Shown piece after piece: positions 38,116 to 46,485 of a DNA stretch of 64,000 bases. Position 1 is the stretch's first letter. Every line of letters starts with the position of its first letter. The translations under genes were made by a program, and so were the position numbers. Under the pieces are notes generated by a model. The model saw nothing but the letters and a program-made list of their open reading frames with translations. It had not been told where the DNA came from and searched no databases. This DNA is from Prochlorococcus sp. AG-402-L09. GTDB taxonomy: Bacteria > Cyanobacteriota > Cyanobacteriia > PCC-6307 > Cyanobiaceae. The stretch is from positions 1 to 64,000 of the forward strand of contig QCIK01000005.1 in the NCBI GenBank assembly GCA_003216715.1, read 5' to 3'.

Positions 38116-38747
38116 TATTGTCTTTCCAAGTTCATAATAAATTGTTTAATATTATTATATGTAACCTCATTAGTTGACTCTACTTCTAGCACATTGGTTC
38201 CTGCTGCTTTTGCTGCTTCAATTCCATTTTTATTATCTTCAACAACAACAACTTCTTTTGAATTTAAATTTAGTTTTCTAAGAGCTTTTAGATAAATTTC
38301 TGGACTTGGCTTGGGATTATTCACATCTTCATTCGATAAGCTAAATTCTAAGTATTCTGATAATGATGCTAATTCCATCATAGTATTAATAGTTTTTATA
38401 ACACTATTTGAGGCTAAGGCTAATTTGTAACCATCTAATTTCAACATAGACAGCGCATATTGATGAATAAATCTGGGCTTACATCTTACAGCTGTGATTT
38501 CCATTGTAAATGCTTGCTTTAGTTCATTAATGAACTCATGCAGATGAATAGGAATTCTTCCGCTTTTAGATAACAAATCTAATTTACTTCTAGTTGGTAA
38601 CCCATCAAAAGATGAAAGATGCTCTGATCTATCAATTTTTTCACCAAATATTTCTAGAGCTTGATTTAGAGCATCGTAATGCCATTCTTTAGCATCAATT
38701 AGAACACCATCCATATCAAATATAATTGCCTTTATCTTTTTACTCAT
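38115..38747 (-). CDS. HAD-superfamily phosphatase / beta-phosphoglucomutase-like
   Basis: 210 aa. Motif I FDMDGVLID (Asp11, Asp13), motif II LALASNS, motif III/IV KPSPEIYLKAL and VVVEDNKNGIEAAKAAG. Cap helices after motif I are of subfamily I. Likely dephosphorylates or isomerises a sugar phosphate for the nucleotidyltransferase step. It overlaps its upstream neighbour by 8 bases and touches the downstream gene. Confidence 0.88.
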   Translation of the reverse strand: MSKKIKAIIFDMDGVLIDAKEWHYDALNQALEIFGEKIDRSEHLSSFDGLPTRSKLDLLSKSGRIPIHLHEFINELKQAFTMEITAVRCKPRFIHQYALSMLKLDGYKLALASNSVIKTINTMMELASLSEYLEFSLSNEDVNNPKPSPEIYLKALRKLNLNSKEVVVVEDNKNGIEAAKAAGTNVLEVESTNEVTYNNIKQFIMNLERQ

Positions 38748-39396
38748 GATTAAAGAATAAAAAAGCTTTGTTTGGTTTGTCTGTACATAATTGTACCTTA
38801 TCTGAACTTATTTTTCTGGTCTTAATCCATTTTTTTAGCATTATCCAGAATTTTATTTCAGATCGATTATGTATTTCAGGCGAGACAAAACAAAAAATAT
38901 ATTTAGAATTAATAAAAGTATCTAAGTAATTAAATTCAGGATAACTTCCGTAAAATGAATCTATCCAGAATCCTTTTGATTCATTTAAAAACAATGGATA
39001 TTTTTCTATATCACTTATTCTTGTAATAAAATTAATGCAAGAATCTTCAGCATATTTTTTTGTTTCAGGTATTGACATGTCGAATAAATAATAATTTGAG
39101 ACATCATATGAATTTAAATCATGCTTTACAATTTGCATTATTCCATCGCTTTTTATATTTAGAAATAGTGGCAAGTTTTTCTTTGAATTTCTATATAAAA
39201 TAAGAAATTCTTTGAAGTATAAAAACTTTTTATCAATTTGAATATCATGAGATATTATAATTTCTCCATCTCTATCTCTCAAGTCCGTTTCTATACCATA
39301 GTTATTTATTAGTGATCTACTAAAAGCTATCATTTTATTCTGCTCAACTTTTTTTTTCCAGTAGCCTCTATGACTAATTATTTGTATTATGCTCAT
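38740..39396 (-). CDS. Glycerophosphodiester phosphodiesterase-like (PI-PLC fold) protein
   Basis: 218 aa TIM barrel. ISHRGYW near the start, then GIETDLRDRDGEIIISHD, giving the His/Glu/Asp/His set of GDPD enzymes. LNIKSDG and FDMSIPE are further barrel strands. Shorter than typical GDPDs, and no signal peptide, so it is likely cytoplasmic. In this operon it may cleave a phosphodiester intermediate; that is inferred. Confidence 0.75.
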   Translation of the reverse strand: MSIIQIISHRGYWKKKVEQNKMIAFSRSLINNYGIETDLRDRDGEIIISHDIQIDKKFLYFKEFLILYRNSKKNLPLFLNIKSDGIMQIVKHDLNSYDVSNYYLFDMSIPETKKYAEDSCINFITRISDIEKYPLFLNESKGFWIDSFYGSYPEFNYLDTFINSKYIFCFVSPEIHNRSEIKFWIMLKKWIKTRKISSDKVQLCTDKPNKAFLFFNHE

Positions 39397-39408
39397 TACT
39401 AATAATTT

Positions 39409-40200
39409 TCAGACAACTTGTTTATAAACAATATTTAATTTATTACTTGATATTTGCTTTGAAGCTTTATCTTTAGCGATGAAAGAATTTTTATTTAGAC
39501 AGTAACTTAATAGAAGTTTTAATGTAATAATTGACTGCGAAATTATCTTTACATTTGAAATTTGATCATCTTCTCTCCATGTAATAGGAATAAATCTAAT
39601 TGATCTTTTTCTGTATGAGTGAGAAATTATTCCACAATAATCAAATGTTAAATCATTTGGAAATTTTTGATAATCTCTCTCTAGAAATGCATTTAATTTA
39701 TAAATATTTATTCCAGCACCTAAGTCTAATATTTTTTTTCCTAATATTATGCTAAAAAGATAATTATATACTTTATTACCAAAGGTTCTAAACCAGGAAT
39801 AGTTTTTAAGTTTAGATTTAGGGTGAAATCTAGCACCTAATGTGCAATCATATTCTTTGATTGATTGGTCATTAATATATGGGATCATATCCATTACATC
39901 ACCTTGATCATCACCGTGCAATATCATAATAAAGTCATAATTCTTTTCAATTGCATAATTAAACCCTATTTTTAACGTTCCTCCGTAACCAACATTATTT
40001 TCATTGGTACAAATGAAACCATTTAGGTGTTGATTTGCTTGGAAAGCTTTTGTCGCTGAATTGATTGTTTGATCTTTACTTTTATTCTCAATTATCATTA
40101 TTTCTTCGAATAGATGACTAATAGCAGGGCTAAATTGATTGATAACTCTACCAATCTGATTCTCGCAATTATATGCTGGAATTAAGGCTAATATTTTCAA
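39409..40200 (-). CDS. Family 2 glycosyltransferase (dolichol-phosphate mannosyltransferase-like)
   Basis: 263 aa. ILALIPAYNCENQIGRVINQ at the start, NNVGYGGTLKIGFNYAI, and ILHGDDQGD with the metal-binding DxD-like Asp. RFIPITWREDDQISNVK is the acceptor side. No membrane helix. Usually moves a sugar to a polyprenyl phosphate; the GtrA-like neighbour would help flip it. It overlaps the GtrA gene by 4 bases. Confidence 0.87.
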   Translation of the reverse strand: MKILALIPAYNCENQIGRVINQFSPAISHLFEEIMIIENKSKDQTINSATKAFQANQHLNGFICTNENNVGYGGTLKIGFNYAIEKNYDFIMILHGDDQGDVMDMIPYINDQSIKEYDCTLGARFHPKSKLKNYSWFRTFGNKVYNYLFSIILGKKILDLGAGINIYKLNAFLERDYQKFPNDLTFDYCGIISHSYRKRSIRFIPITWREDDQISNVKIISQSIITLKLLLSYCLNKNSFIAKDKASKQISSNKLNIVYKQVV

Positions 40201-40640
40201 TTACCCTTCCTGTAGCTAAAATATTTTTCAATTATACCATATGTTATTGTATAGTTAGCTAATAAACTAAATGGAGATATAATTAATTTAATTATTGTTA
40301 GTATTAAGTCTCTTGCTATTAATCCACTTAATATTAACTCTAAGTTTGGAAGTATATTAGCTTCCAGAAATAACAATATAAATGAGATTATATTAATTAC
40401 TAATATTTTTGCTAAAGTCTGAATTATTAACTTCCTTTTGAAATTAATTCTTTGATGATCAAATATGTAATACCAAGAGAATATATATACAAAAATGAGA
40501 GCTATAAAATCACCGATTATATTGCTACTGAAAGCTTTTAGTTCAAATATATTCTGACATGTAAAAAAAATAATAACAGATAATAACAATCCACAACCAG
40601 AAATTATAGAATATTTTAGAAATTTGATTTTATGATTCAT
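40197..40640 (-). CDS. GtrA-family membrane protein
   Basis: 147 aa with four hydrophobic helices (about 8-28, 36-57, 70-93, 108-136). The N-terminal FLKYSIISGCGLLLSVII, then an aromatic loop FSWYYIFDH, matches GtrA (flippase-like) proteins. It pairs with the adjacent GT2 gene, as in bactoprenol glycosylation systems. First gene of the eight-gene operon. Confidence 0.85.
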   Translation of the reverse strand: MNHKIKFLKYSIISGCGLLLSVIIFFTCQNIFELKAFSSNIIGDFIALIFVYIFSWYYIFDHQRINFKRKLIIQTLAKILVINIISFILLFLEANILPNLELILSGLIARDLILTIIKLIISPFSLLANYTITYGIIEKYFSYRKGN

Positions 40641-41153
40641 TAGAACTCTATCTTATTTATTTAAATAAAGAATGTATCTTATTCAGCTTAATAGTATTCT
40701 TTATTTTTATCAACTATTTATATTTCTAAATATTCATTTTGTCAAGTATTTAATTTAGAGAATTTTTATTCTTCATAACTTATGAATCATTATATGCAAA
40801 ACCAATACTTGATAAACAATTAGATCGTTTTATCTATCCTTCCCTAATACAACTCGTGAAATACACCCTCCTCCAGAAGTTTTTGATCTAAATCCACAAA
40901 TATTATAGAGATCTCAATTCCCATAAAAAAATATTTACTAGATACTTTTGAATATGACATGATTTGAAAAGAGCTTATTATTTTTATACTCAAATAGATC
41001 CTCTTGTAATAACTAATTTGATTCTTTACTATTCAAGATAAGTAACAAGCTAAATCTTTTATCACCATTTTTATTCATAAATCGTTAATGATTTATCTTT
41101 TTTTTTATATTACACAATTTTTTATTGGTTTGGTATAATTAATTAGAATAATT
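40641..41153. other. Divergent intergenic region
   Basis: Between the divergent glycan operon and the 41154 gene pair. Very AT-rich, with no ORF. Promoters for both directions must lie here; AT-rich -10-like boxes are too many to choose between. Confidence 0.5.
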
Positions 41154-42623
41154 ATGGTTTTGAATTTAAATCTCTATAACAGTGGAAAGCTTACTAATGT
41201 CAATGATCACGGTCCTTTTAATCGTATTATAGCAGTATATGGAATTGAAGTCGGAGGTCTCAATGCTATTGGTGGTAATTCAGCTGTTGATGATGAATTT
41301 TTGCGAAAAGTAGCTCAAACAATAAAAATATTGCTCAATCCAAATGGTAAAGATATAGATCAAAATTCACAATTAAGTGCTATAAAAAAGCTTAAAGAAG
41401 TTGATACGTTACAAAGAGTAGGTGCTGGAGAATATACTTCTTATACCCCAAGATTAGATGACGGTAATTACTCAGGTTGGGATATAACTAATGATAGTCA
41501 TTCTCTTACTGACTTTATCTGGCAATATAATCTTCCTGGAGAACCATATAAAACAAGTCATGATCAAATTACAGAAGTCTTGGAACATTTACTTCATACT
41601 TTGGTTAGATTTGCACTTCCTGGTGCTTACCCGGAGGTATTCCTATTAATTGATGAAAGAAGTGAAAAATTTAGAAATTATGAAAAACCTATTTTATCGG
41701 GTTTGCTTTATGAAGCTGCAAAAGAAGCAATTAAAAATAAGGTTTTCGATCCCTCTAGTTATTATCATTTAGGTCAAGATAGTTATGATTATTGGAAAAC
41801 TGTTATGGTGGAGTATCAATATGCTTTAACTTTCGCTGAGTGGAATTATATCAAAAAATACGTACAAGGTGGAAGTCTTGATCCTGAATGGTCTGATTCG
41901 TTTTTAACTGTTGATGCGATAAAAAATAGTAATCCTTTAGGGCATCAATTATATGAGGATTATATTTCTAAAGTAATAGTAAAACCTTCCGAGGATGAAC
42001 TTGAAGTAATGTTTAAAGATGATAATTTAGGAACTTCTAATTACATACCTGATAGTACAAATTACCAATTAGATTCATTTTATATCTTGGATAATATCAA
42101 GGATTATGATGGTAATATTCATGGATATTTAGGGAATAATGTTCCTATTGGCGTTATTTCTGCATATAAGTATCAAGGTAAATTAGATGTAAATAACGAT
42201 GGAATAATAGAAGCGATTTTTACGAATGCCGATAGTGGACGGTGGGTTACAGCATCGATTGATCCTGTGACTGGAGATTTTGACTATACCAAGTATGGAG
42301 CTGGCGGAACAACAAGAATTGTCGGTATTTACCAAGATCCCTTAGTCGCTAAAGGTCTTGTCGAGAAAGACAGTGATCTAGATGGATCTAGAACTTTTAT
42401 TAATGATCTTAAGTTAGATAATCTTGTTTTGAAATCTGTTGGTGACTATGACAGGGATGGATATCAAGAGATCTACTGGAGCAAAGTAGATAACTCTGCA
42501 TACTTAAGGGCTGTTATGCATTCTGATGGCAATATTCAATATGCTAACTATCAAAACCTCGAGCAAATGACTGATTACCTAACTAGGAATAACTTCATTG
42601 ATACAATTAAACTAATTGCATAA
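41154..42623 (+). CDS. Exported-protein candidate with shared C-terminal domain
   Basis: 489 aa, no N-terminal signal. Residues about 30-300 resemble a domain I recall from cyanobacterial calcium-binding (RTX-associated) proteins: GGLNAIGGNSAVDDEFLRKVA (quoted in part), HDQITEVLEHLLHTLVRF with clustered His/Glu that could bind metal, and NPLGHQLYEDYISKVI. Residues about 310-489 are the domain shared with the next gene, with calcium-loop-like DVNNDGI and DYDRDGYQE and a conserved LRAVMHSDGNIQYANYQNL end. A C-terminal, uncleaved export signal would explain the lack of a signal peptide (inference). 21 bases upstream of the FKBP gene, so one operon. Confidence 0.7.
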   Translation: MVLNLNLYNSGKLTNVNDHGPFNRIIAVYGIEVGGLNAIGGNSAVDDEFLRKVAQTIKILLNPNGKDIDQNSQLSAIKKLKEVDTLQRVGAGEYTSYTPRLDDGNYSGWDITNDSHSLTDFIWQYNLPGEPYKTSHDQITEVLEHLLHTLVRFALPGAYPEVFLLIDERSEKFRNYEKPILSGLLYEAAKEAIKNKVFDPSSYYHLGQDSYDYWKTVMVEYQYALTFAEWNYIKKYVQGGSLDPEWSDSFLTVDAIKNSNPLGHQLYEDYISKVIVKPSEDELEVMFKDDNLGTSNYIPDSTNYQLDSFYILDNIKDYDGNIHGYLGNNVPIGVISAYKYQGKLDVNNDGIIEAIFTNADSGRWVTASIDPVTGDFDYTKYGAGGTTRIVGIYQDPLVAKGLVEKDSDLDGSRTFINDLKLDNLVLKSVGDYDRDGYQEIYWSKVDNSAYLRAVMHSDGNIQYANYQNLEQMTDYLTRNNFIDTIKLIA

Positions 42624-42644
42624 TTACCTTAACGAGGCTCTTAA

Positions 42645-43550
42645 ATGACAACAGAGGTTTCTTCTAGTGGATTAAAAATTCAAGATTTAGTTGTTGGTCA
42701 AGGCCCAGAAGCTTCCTCTGGAAATCCTTTAATAGTTAATTATCTTGGAACACTTGATGATGGAACTGTTTTTGATAGTACTTATACTCTCAAATCTCCT
42801 TACAGCTTCCAATTAGGAGCAGGTACTGTTATTCCAGGATTTGAGGAAGGTGTTACTGGTATGAAAGTTGGTGGTAAGCGGAAACTAGTTATTCCACCTG
42901 AACTTGCTTATGGAGATCAAATAAATGGATTAATACCTGCCAATTCAACTTTAAATTTTGAAGTTCAATTGTTAAGTACATCATATAATCTACAAAAGTA
43001 TTCTACGTACGAAATAAATCCACCTTTTAAAGATTATGATGGGAATACGCATGGATATTTAAATGAAGCACCTGAAGATATTAAACCTCTTTATAAATAT
43101 CAAGGAGTTTTAGATGTTAATAATGATGGTATTTATGAATTCATTTTTACTAATAAAGGAAGTGGGCGTTGGGCTACTTCATCAATAGATCCAATTACTG
43201 GATTTATTGATTCTTCTAAGCATGGTGAAGGCGGCTCTACAAGAATTGTTGGCATCTATGAAGATCCTTTAGTTGCAAATGGTACTGTGGAAAAAGATAG
43301 TGATTTTGATAGCTCTAAAACATTTTTTAATGATCTAAAACTTGATAATCTAATACTTAAAACTGTTGGTGATTTTGATGGGGATGGATTTCAAGAATTG
43401 TATTGGAGCAAGGTAGATAATACTGCTTACTTAAGAGCTGTTATGCATTCTGATGGCAATATTCAATATGCAAATTATCAGAATTTAGATCAGATGACTA
43501 ATTATTTAACTAGTAATGGATTCGCAGATACTGTTGCTTTAATCGCCTGA
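42645..43550 (+). CDS. FKBP-type peptidyl-prolyl isomerase with shared C-terminal domain
   Basis: 301 aa. Residues 1-112 are a canonical FKBP: VNYLGTLDDGTVFDSTY, GAGTVIPGFEEGVTGMKVGG and LVIPPELAYGD. Residues about 118-301 match the C-terminus of the previous gene almost domain for domain, including DVNNDGIYE, DFDGDGFQELYW and the terminal LRAVMHSDGNIQYANYQNL. No signal peptide. AACGAGG before the ATG is a fair ribosome site. The isomerase domain may help fold the partner or itself outside the cell (inference). Confidence 0.88.
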   Translation: MTTEVSSSGLKIQDLVVGQGPEASSGNPLIVNYLGTLDDGTVFDSTYTLKSPYSFQLGAGTVIPGFEEGVTGMKVGGKRKLVIPPELAYGDQINGLIPANSTLNFEVQLLSTSYNLQKYSTYEINPPFKDYDGNTHGYLNEAPEDIKPLYKYQGVLDVNNDGIYEFIFTNKGSGRWATSSIDPITGFIDSSKHGEGGSTRIVGIYEDPLVANGTVEKDSDFDSSKTFFNDLKLDNLILKTVGDFDGDGFQELYWSKVDNTAYLRAVMHSDGNIQYANYQNLDQMTNYLTSNGFADTVALIA

Positions 43551-43623
43551 TTTTGCTAATCAGATTTAAGTTACTGTTTCACTAAAAGTTAGCTCTCAGT
43601 GACTATAGTTAACTGTTGAATAG

Positions 43624-43782
43624 ATGATGAATGTTGATTCTTTATTGGAACATCTAGAGTCATCGGAGGGAATTAATAAAATCATCTTGGTGATTATTAT
43701 CTTCGCTGCTATCAATGTCATTTTTATTACATATAGCATAGTATTAGGAAAACTTACGGAATGGCAAAAAACAACAAGATAA
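43624..43782 (+). CDS. 52-aa single-pass membrane protein
   Basis: MMNVDSLLEHLESSEGINK, then one strong helix (IILVIIIFAAINVIFITYSIV) and a short basic tail ending EWQKTTR. Not in the ORF track. An amphipathic, acidic N-terminus facing a single helix is common in cyanobacterial small thylakoid or plasma-membrane proteins. Function unknown. Confidence 0.55.
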   Translation: MMNVDSLLEHLESSEGINKIILVIIIFAAINVIFITYSIVLGKLTEWQKTTR

Positions 43783-43837
43783 ACAAAAAATTCAATAAGC
43801 TAAAATTGATAAATTATCTCCCAAAAAGAAATAGTTT

Positions 43838-43866
43838 ATATTTATTTATTTATTTATTTATTTATT
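43838..43866. repeat. (TTTA)n simple repeat
   Basis: About seven TTTA units in tandem. Simple repeats of this length are rare in bacteria and could slip during replication. It lies between the 43624 gene and a minus-strand gene. Confidence 0.8.
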
Positions 43867-43992
43867 TTGGCTATACAGATAACTATAAATAGGTAGTCGA
43901 CTCAAGATGAAATTTCATCTTCTGTTCTTTTCAATATAACTTCTGAATCTCAATTTATAGCCATAATAATTTAAAGATATTTTGTGATTTGA

Positions 43993-44523
43993 TTATTTAA
44001 TTTCGCATTGGAGCTCTGCCAGAGCTTCAGTTGGAAGGCAAAGGAAGGTGTCCAATACTTTATTTTCAGTAAGAGGGATTGTTGATATACCTACTAGTTT
44101 TGCTTTACCATTTTTCTGCAGAATAAGACCTTCTCCTTCATGTAATTTGCCTTTTACTTTTCCTGTAGTAAGTGTTGTTTGAACTAATAAAGCAGGAAAT
44201 TTAATTATAGGTCCAATACTAAAAATAAATTTGGATTCAAATTTCAATAACACTTCTCCAGAATTTATATCAATAGTTCCCTCTAGATTATCCAAAGACA
44301 TATCAATTTTCAAACCTGGCGGTAATGGAAGAGATAAGAATTTTGTCGTTCGTGATGTCAGAGAAGGAATTGAAAATGTTTTAGACGAAAATCTTAAGCA
44401 AAGGATTTTATTGTTTGGACTTGGAAGTAATGTTGCTTTACCTCCTCCTCCATTAGCATTGTAGGTAAAAGGTGGATATGAACCAATTTTTAATCGACAT
44501 CCATCTAAGCTTTTTAGTTGCAT
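43993..44523 (-). CDS. Conserved-looking cytoplasmic hypothetical protein
   Basis: 176 aa from the ATG at 44523. The track starts at a TTG two codons before. Strand-rich: LKIGSYPPFTYNANGGGGKA, FLSLPLPPGLKIDMSL, GTIDINSGEVLLKFESKF, and C-terminal LCLPTEALAELQCEI. It looks like a beta-sandwich or lipid-binding type, without signal or membrane segment. No family recognised. Confidence 0.65.
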   Translation of the reverse strand: MQLKSLDGCRLKIGSYPPFTYNANGGGGKATLLPSPNNKILCLRFSSKTFSIPSLTSRTTKFLSLPLPPGLKIDMSLDNLEGTIDINSGEVLLKFESKFIFSIGPIIKFPALLVQTTLTTGKVKGKLHEGEGLILQKNGKAKLVGISTIPLTENKVLDTFLCLPTEALAELQCEIK

Positions 44524-44529
44524 GTGCAA

Positions 44530-44848
44530 ATCAATAACTTATTATTTATACTCTAATAGATATCAATTTTTCATCGTAGTAAAAAAATAGCTAATAATAG
44601 AAAGATTAGTAGGCTATTTCCCGAACTTACATACATCGCATGTAGACGATCCAAGCATTTCTTAATTTGTTTCCTAAACTATGACTGATAACTTAAAAAA
44701 GTCAGTAGTTCTTTTACCATAGTTATCCTTATTCATAGGCTGTATGGGCACATTTTAATTTTTAATTAAATCATTATGTGCATTTGGTCATTCCACGTAT
44801 TTTTTAATGATCAGATAAATTATAATGGTTAATTAAACCTTGTTCTTG
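44530..44848. other. Intergenic stretch
   Basis: About 320 bases between divergent genes. No ORF or strong hairpin that I can support. Confidence 0.4.
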
Positions 44849-45157
44849 ATGTCTTCAAATTTAACTCCAGATTGGTCTTCAGAATTTGAACATTATAAGA
44901 AATTATCTAGAGAAGTAGTTACCAATGAAGATATAATTAATTTTTTTAATCAGAACCAGAAAGCTTTTTATCTTGATAGCTTTTCTTCTACTTGGTCTCA
45001 AATGATGGAAGCTTACGAAGTTAAAGAAAGTTTAACTTCAGATCAATTAAATCAACTCGAAGAAATGCAATGGCAGGAAATGCCTGAATCGTTAAAACTT
45101 TTTGCATACGACTTTTGCATTAAGAATGGTTTTTGTTACACTGCTACTTGTAGTTAG
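44849..45157 (+). CDS. Small soluble hypothetical protein
   Basis: 102 aa from the ATG at 44849; the track begins at a TTG three codons earlier. Acidic and helical: SEFEHYKKLSREVVTNEDII, LTSDQLNQLEEMQWQEMPES. Cys appear in the tail (CIKNGFCYTATC). No family recognised. Composition supports a real gene. Confidence 0.6.
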   Translation: MSSNLTPDWSSEFEHYKKLSREVVTNEDIINFFNQNQKAFYLDSFSSTWSQMMEAYEVKESLTSDQLNQLEEMQWQEMPESLKLFAYDFCIKNGFCYTATCS

Positions 45158-45223
45158 ATTAATACTTATCTATTTTGAATTAGCGATATAAAATAAGTAT
45201 AGAGGGATTAAAATAGCTTGACT

Positions 45224-45430
45224 TCAATTATCTTTTCTTTTATCTTTTAATTTCTCTCTATTTGAAACCCATGATTTAAAGTTTTCATCTTCTACTTTTT
45301 CTCTCCACTCTTTAGATGAAATAGGTAGTTTCGTTTTATTCTTTTGTATTCTTATTTTCTTCAAGGTTAAATATAAATTTAAATAAGCAGCGATTACTAA
45401 TAGAAAAAGGAAAATAGTATTGATGCTCAT
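45224..45430 (-). CDS. Small membrane-anchored protein
   Basis: 68 aa. An N-terminal helix (TIFLFLLVIAAYLNLYLTL) is followed by a highly basic, Lys-rich soluble tail (KKIRIQKNKTKLP, WREKVEDENFKSWVSNREK). Probably an inner-membrane anchor with cytoplasmic tail. An A-rich stretch precedes the start. Function unknown. Confidence 0.55.
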   Translation of the reverse strand: MSINTIFLFLLVIAAYLNLYLTLKKIRIQKNKTKLPISSKEWREKVEDENFKSWVSNREKLKDKRKDN

Positions 45431-45660
45431 TTTTCTTTTCTTTTTAATTATTTATATAAATGATAATCTAATTGGTGCAAGAAGTATATAAATTAATAAG
45501 TGATAGTTAATATTGTATAGTGCGAAAGTGTTTACGATGTATTTGAGATAACTTTTATCTATTTCATGAGCCTTTTGATTTTCAACTGATTCTAAAAATA
45601 AAATTTTATATCTAGTTTCTATTTGATTTTTGACTTGACTTAATTAGTGGTTGACCTCCC

Positions 45661-45666
45661 TAGTAT
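45661..45666 (+). promoter_or_regulatory. Candidate -10 box for the structured RNA
   Basis: TAGTAT at 45661 would place transcription starts near 45672-45675, just before the first stem of the candidate RNA at 45676. No matching -35 at standard spacing, which is usual in this group. Confidence 0.35.
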
Positions 45667-45669
45667 CCT

Positions 45670-45757
45670 CATCCCTGCCGAGCACATGTAAGGATGTGTA
45701 TAGCCAACAGATAAATTAGAGCCGTTTTTCTATAACGTTGGATGAATTCGGCATAGT
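45670..45757 (+). ncRNA. Candidate three-way-junction RNA
   Basis: Closing stem TGCCGA (45676-45681) / TCGGCA (45748-45753). Inside are CACAT / ATGTG (45683-45698) and CCAAC / GTTGG (45704-45741), the latter with a further inner pairing. This nested order gives a multibranch fold in an otherwise gene-free 660-base stretch (45431-46089). No terminator follows, so it may be a leader for the 46090 gene or a processed RNA. Based on base pairing by eye only. Confidence 0.4.
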
Positions 45758-46089
45758 GTAAGTATATATAAGATTTTCTTAATCATCTAATCATCAACTC
45801 AAATTGTTAATCTCAAAAGCAGACTATCTTGATTAAGTAGTTATGTTGACGAAGTATAGCTAATGGTTTTATTGAATTAACGAAAGCATAGATTTATACT
45901 ATTAATTTCTTTGAAAGGAAAAGGTTTGATAGCATTGAGGAGTCTGAAGCATTAAGAGTTTGTTCATCTTCCAGCTGTCGTAAATTTCTTTATTTTTTTA
46001 TATAATATTTGTATAAATACTTTGTAAGTAGGTATGAGTACATAGTGTTATCTTCTACCCCCTTTTGGTGAATTCTAAAATTGCCTTTT

Positions 46090-46485
46090 ATGATTAATTT
46101 TAATAAACTATCTGCTTTAGCTAGAATTATAATTTTATTTTTAATTCTTTGCTTAAATACACCCGTTTTACAAGCAATAGAGCTAGATATAACTTCAGCT
46201 CAAAGTTCAGTCGGCAAAAGATTTGCAAGTAAATTTTGCGAAGCAAAAGTTGAAGGTTTCTCCTTAGAAGCTTCCAGTGAGTTTGCGTTAAATAATACTT
46301 ATCTAAAATTTGTAGCTTTTCCTAATGATAAAAAATTTATAGAAGATCTTTGGGACTTTACTGTTGCGCGAATTAAAAAAGATTGTGGCGACTATATAAC
46401 TAAAAATGAAGAGAATGACCTAAAAGATTTCTTTCAGGAAGAGGGAGATATTGCAAGTAATCGTGATTTATATTTGCCACATTAA
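46090..46485 (+). CDS. Small secreted protein upstream of a flavoprotein
   Basis: 131 aa from the ATG at 46090. Signal peptide with ARIIILFLILCLNTPVLQA, cleavage after QA. The mature part is SSVGKRFASKFCEAKVEGFS..., with two Cys (KFCEAK, KKDCGDY). It resembles small periplasmic proteins conserved in marine picocyanobacteria, but I do not recognise a named family. Its stop overlaps the start of the oxidoreductase gene (ATGAG), so the two are coupled. Confidence 0.65.
   Translation: MINFNKLSALARIIILFLILCLNTPVLQAIELDITSAQSSVGKRFASKFCEAKVEGFSLEASSEFALNNTYLKFVAFPNDKKFIEDLWDFTVARIKKDCGDYITKNEENDLKDFFQEEGDIASNRDLYLPH

Noticed and set aside
43838-43866. (TTTA)n as a promoter or origin element
   Set aside because: It has no DnaA boxes or partner motifs; kept only as a simple repeat.
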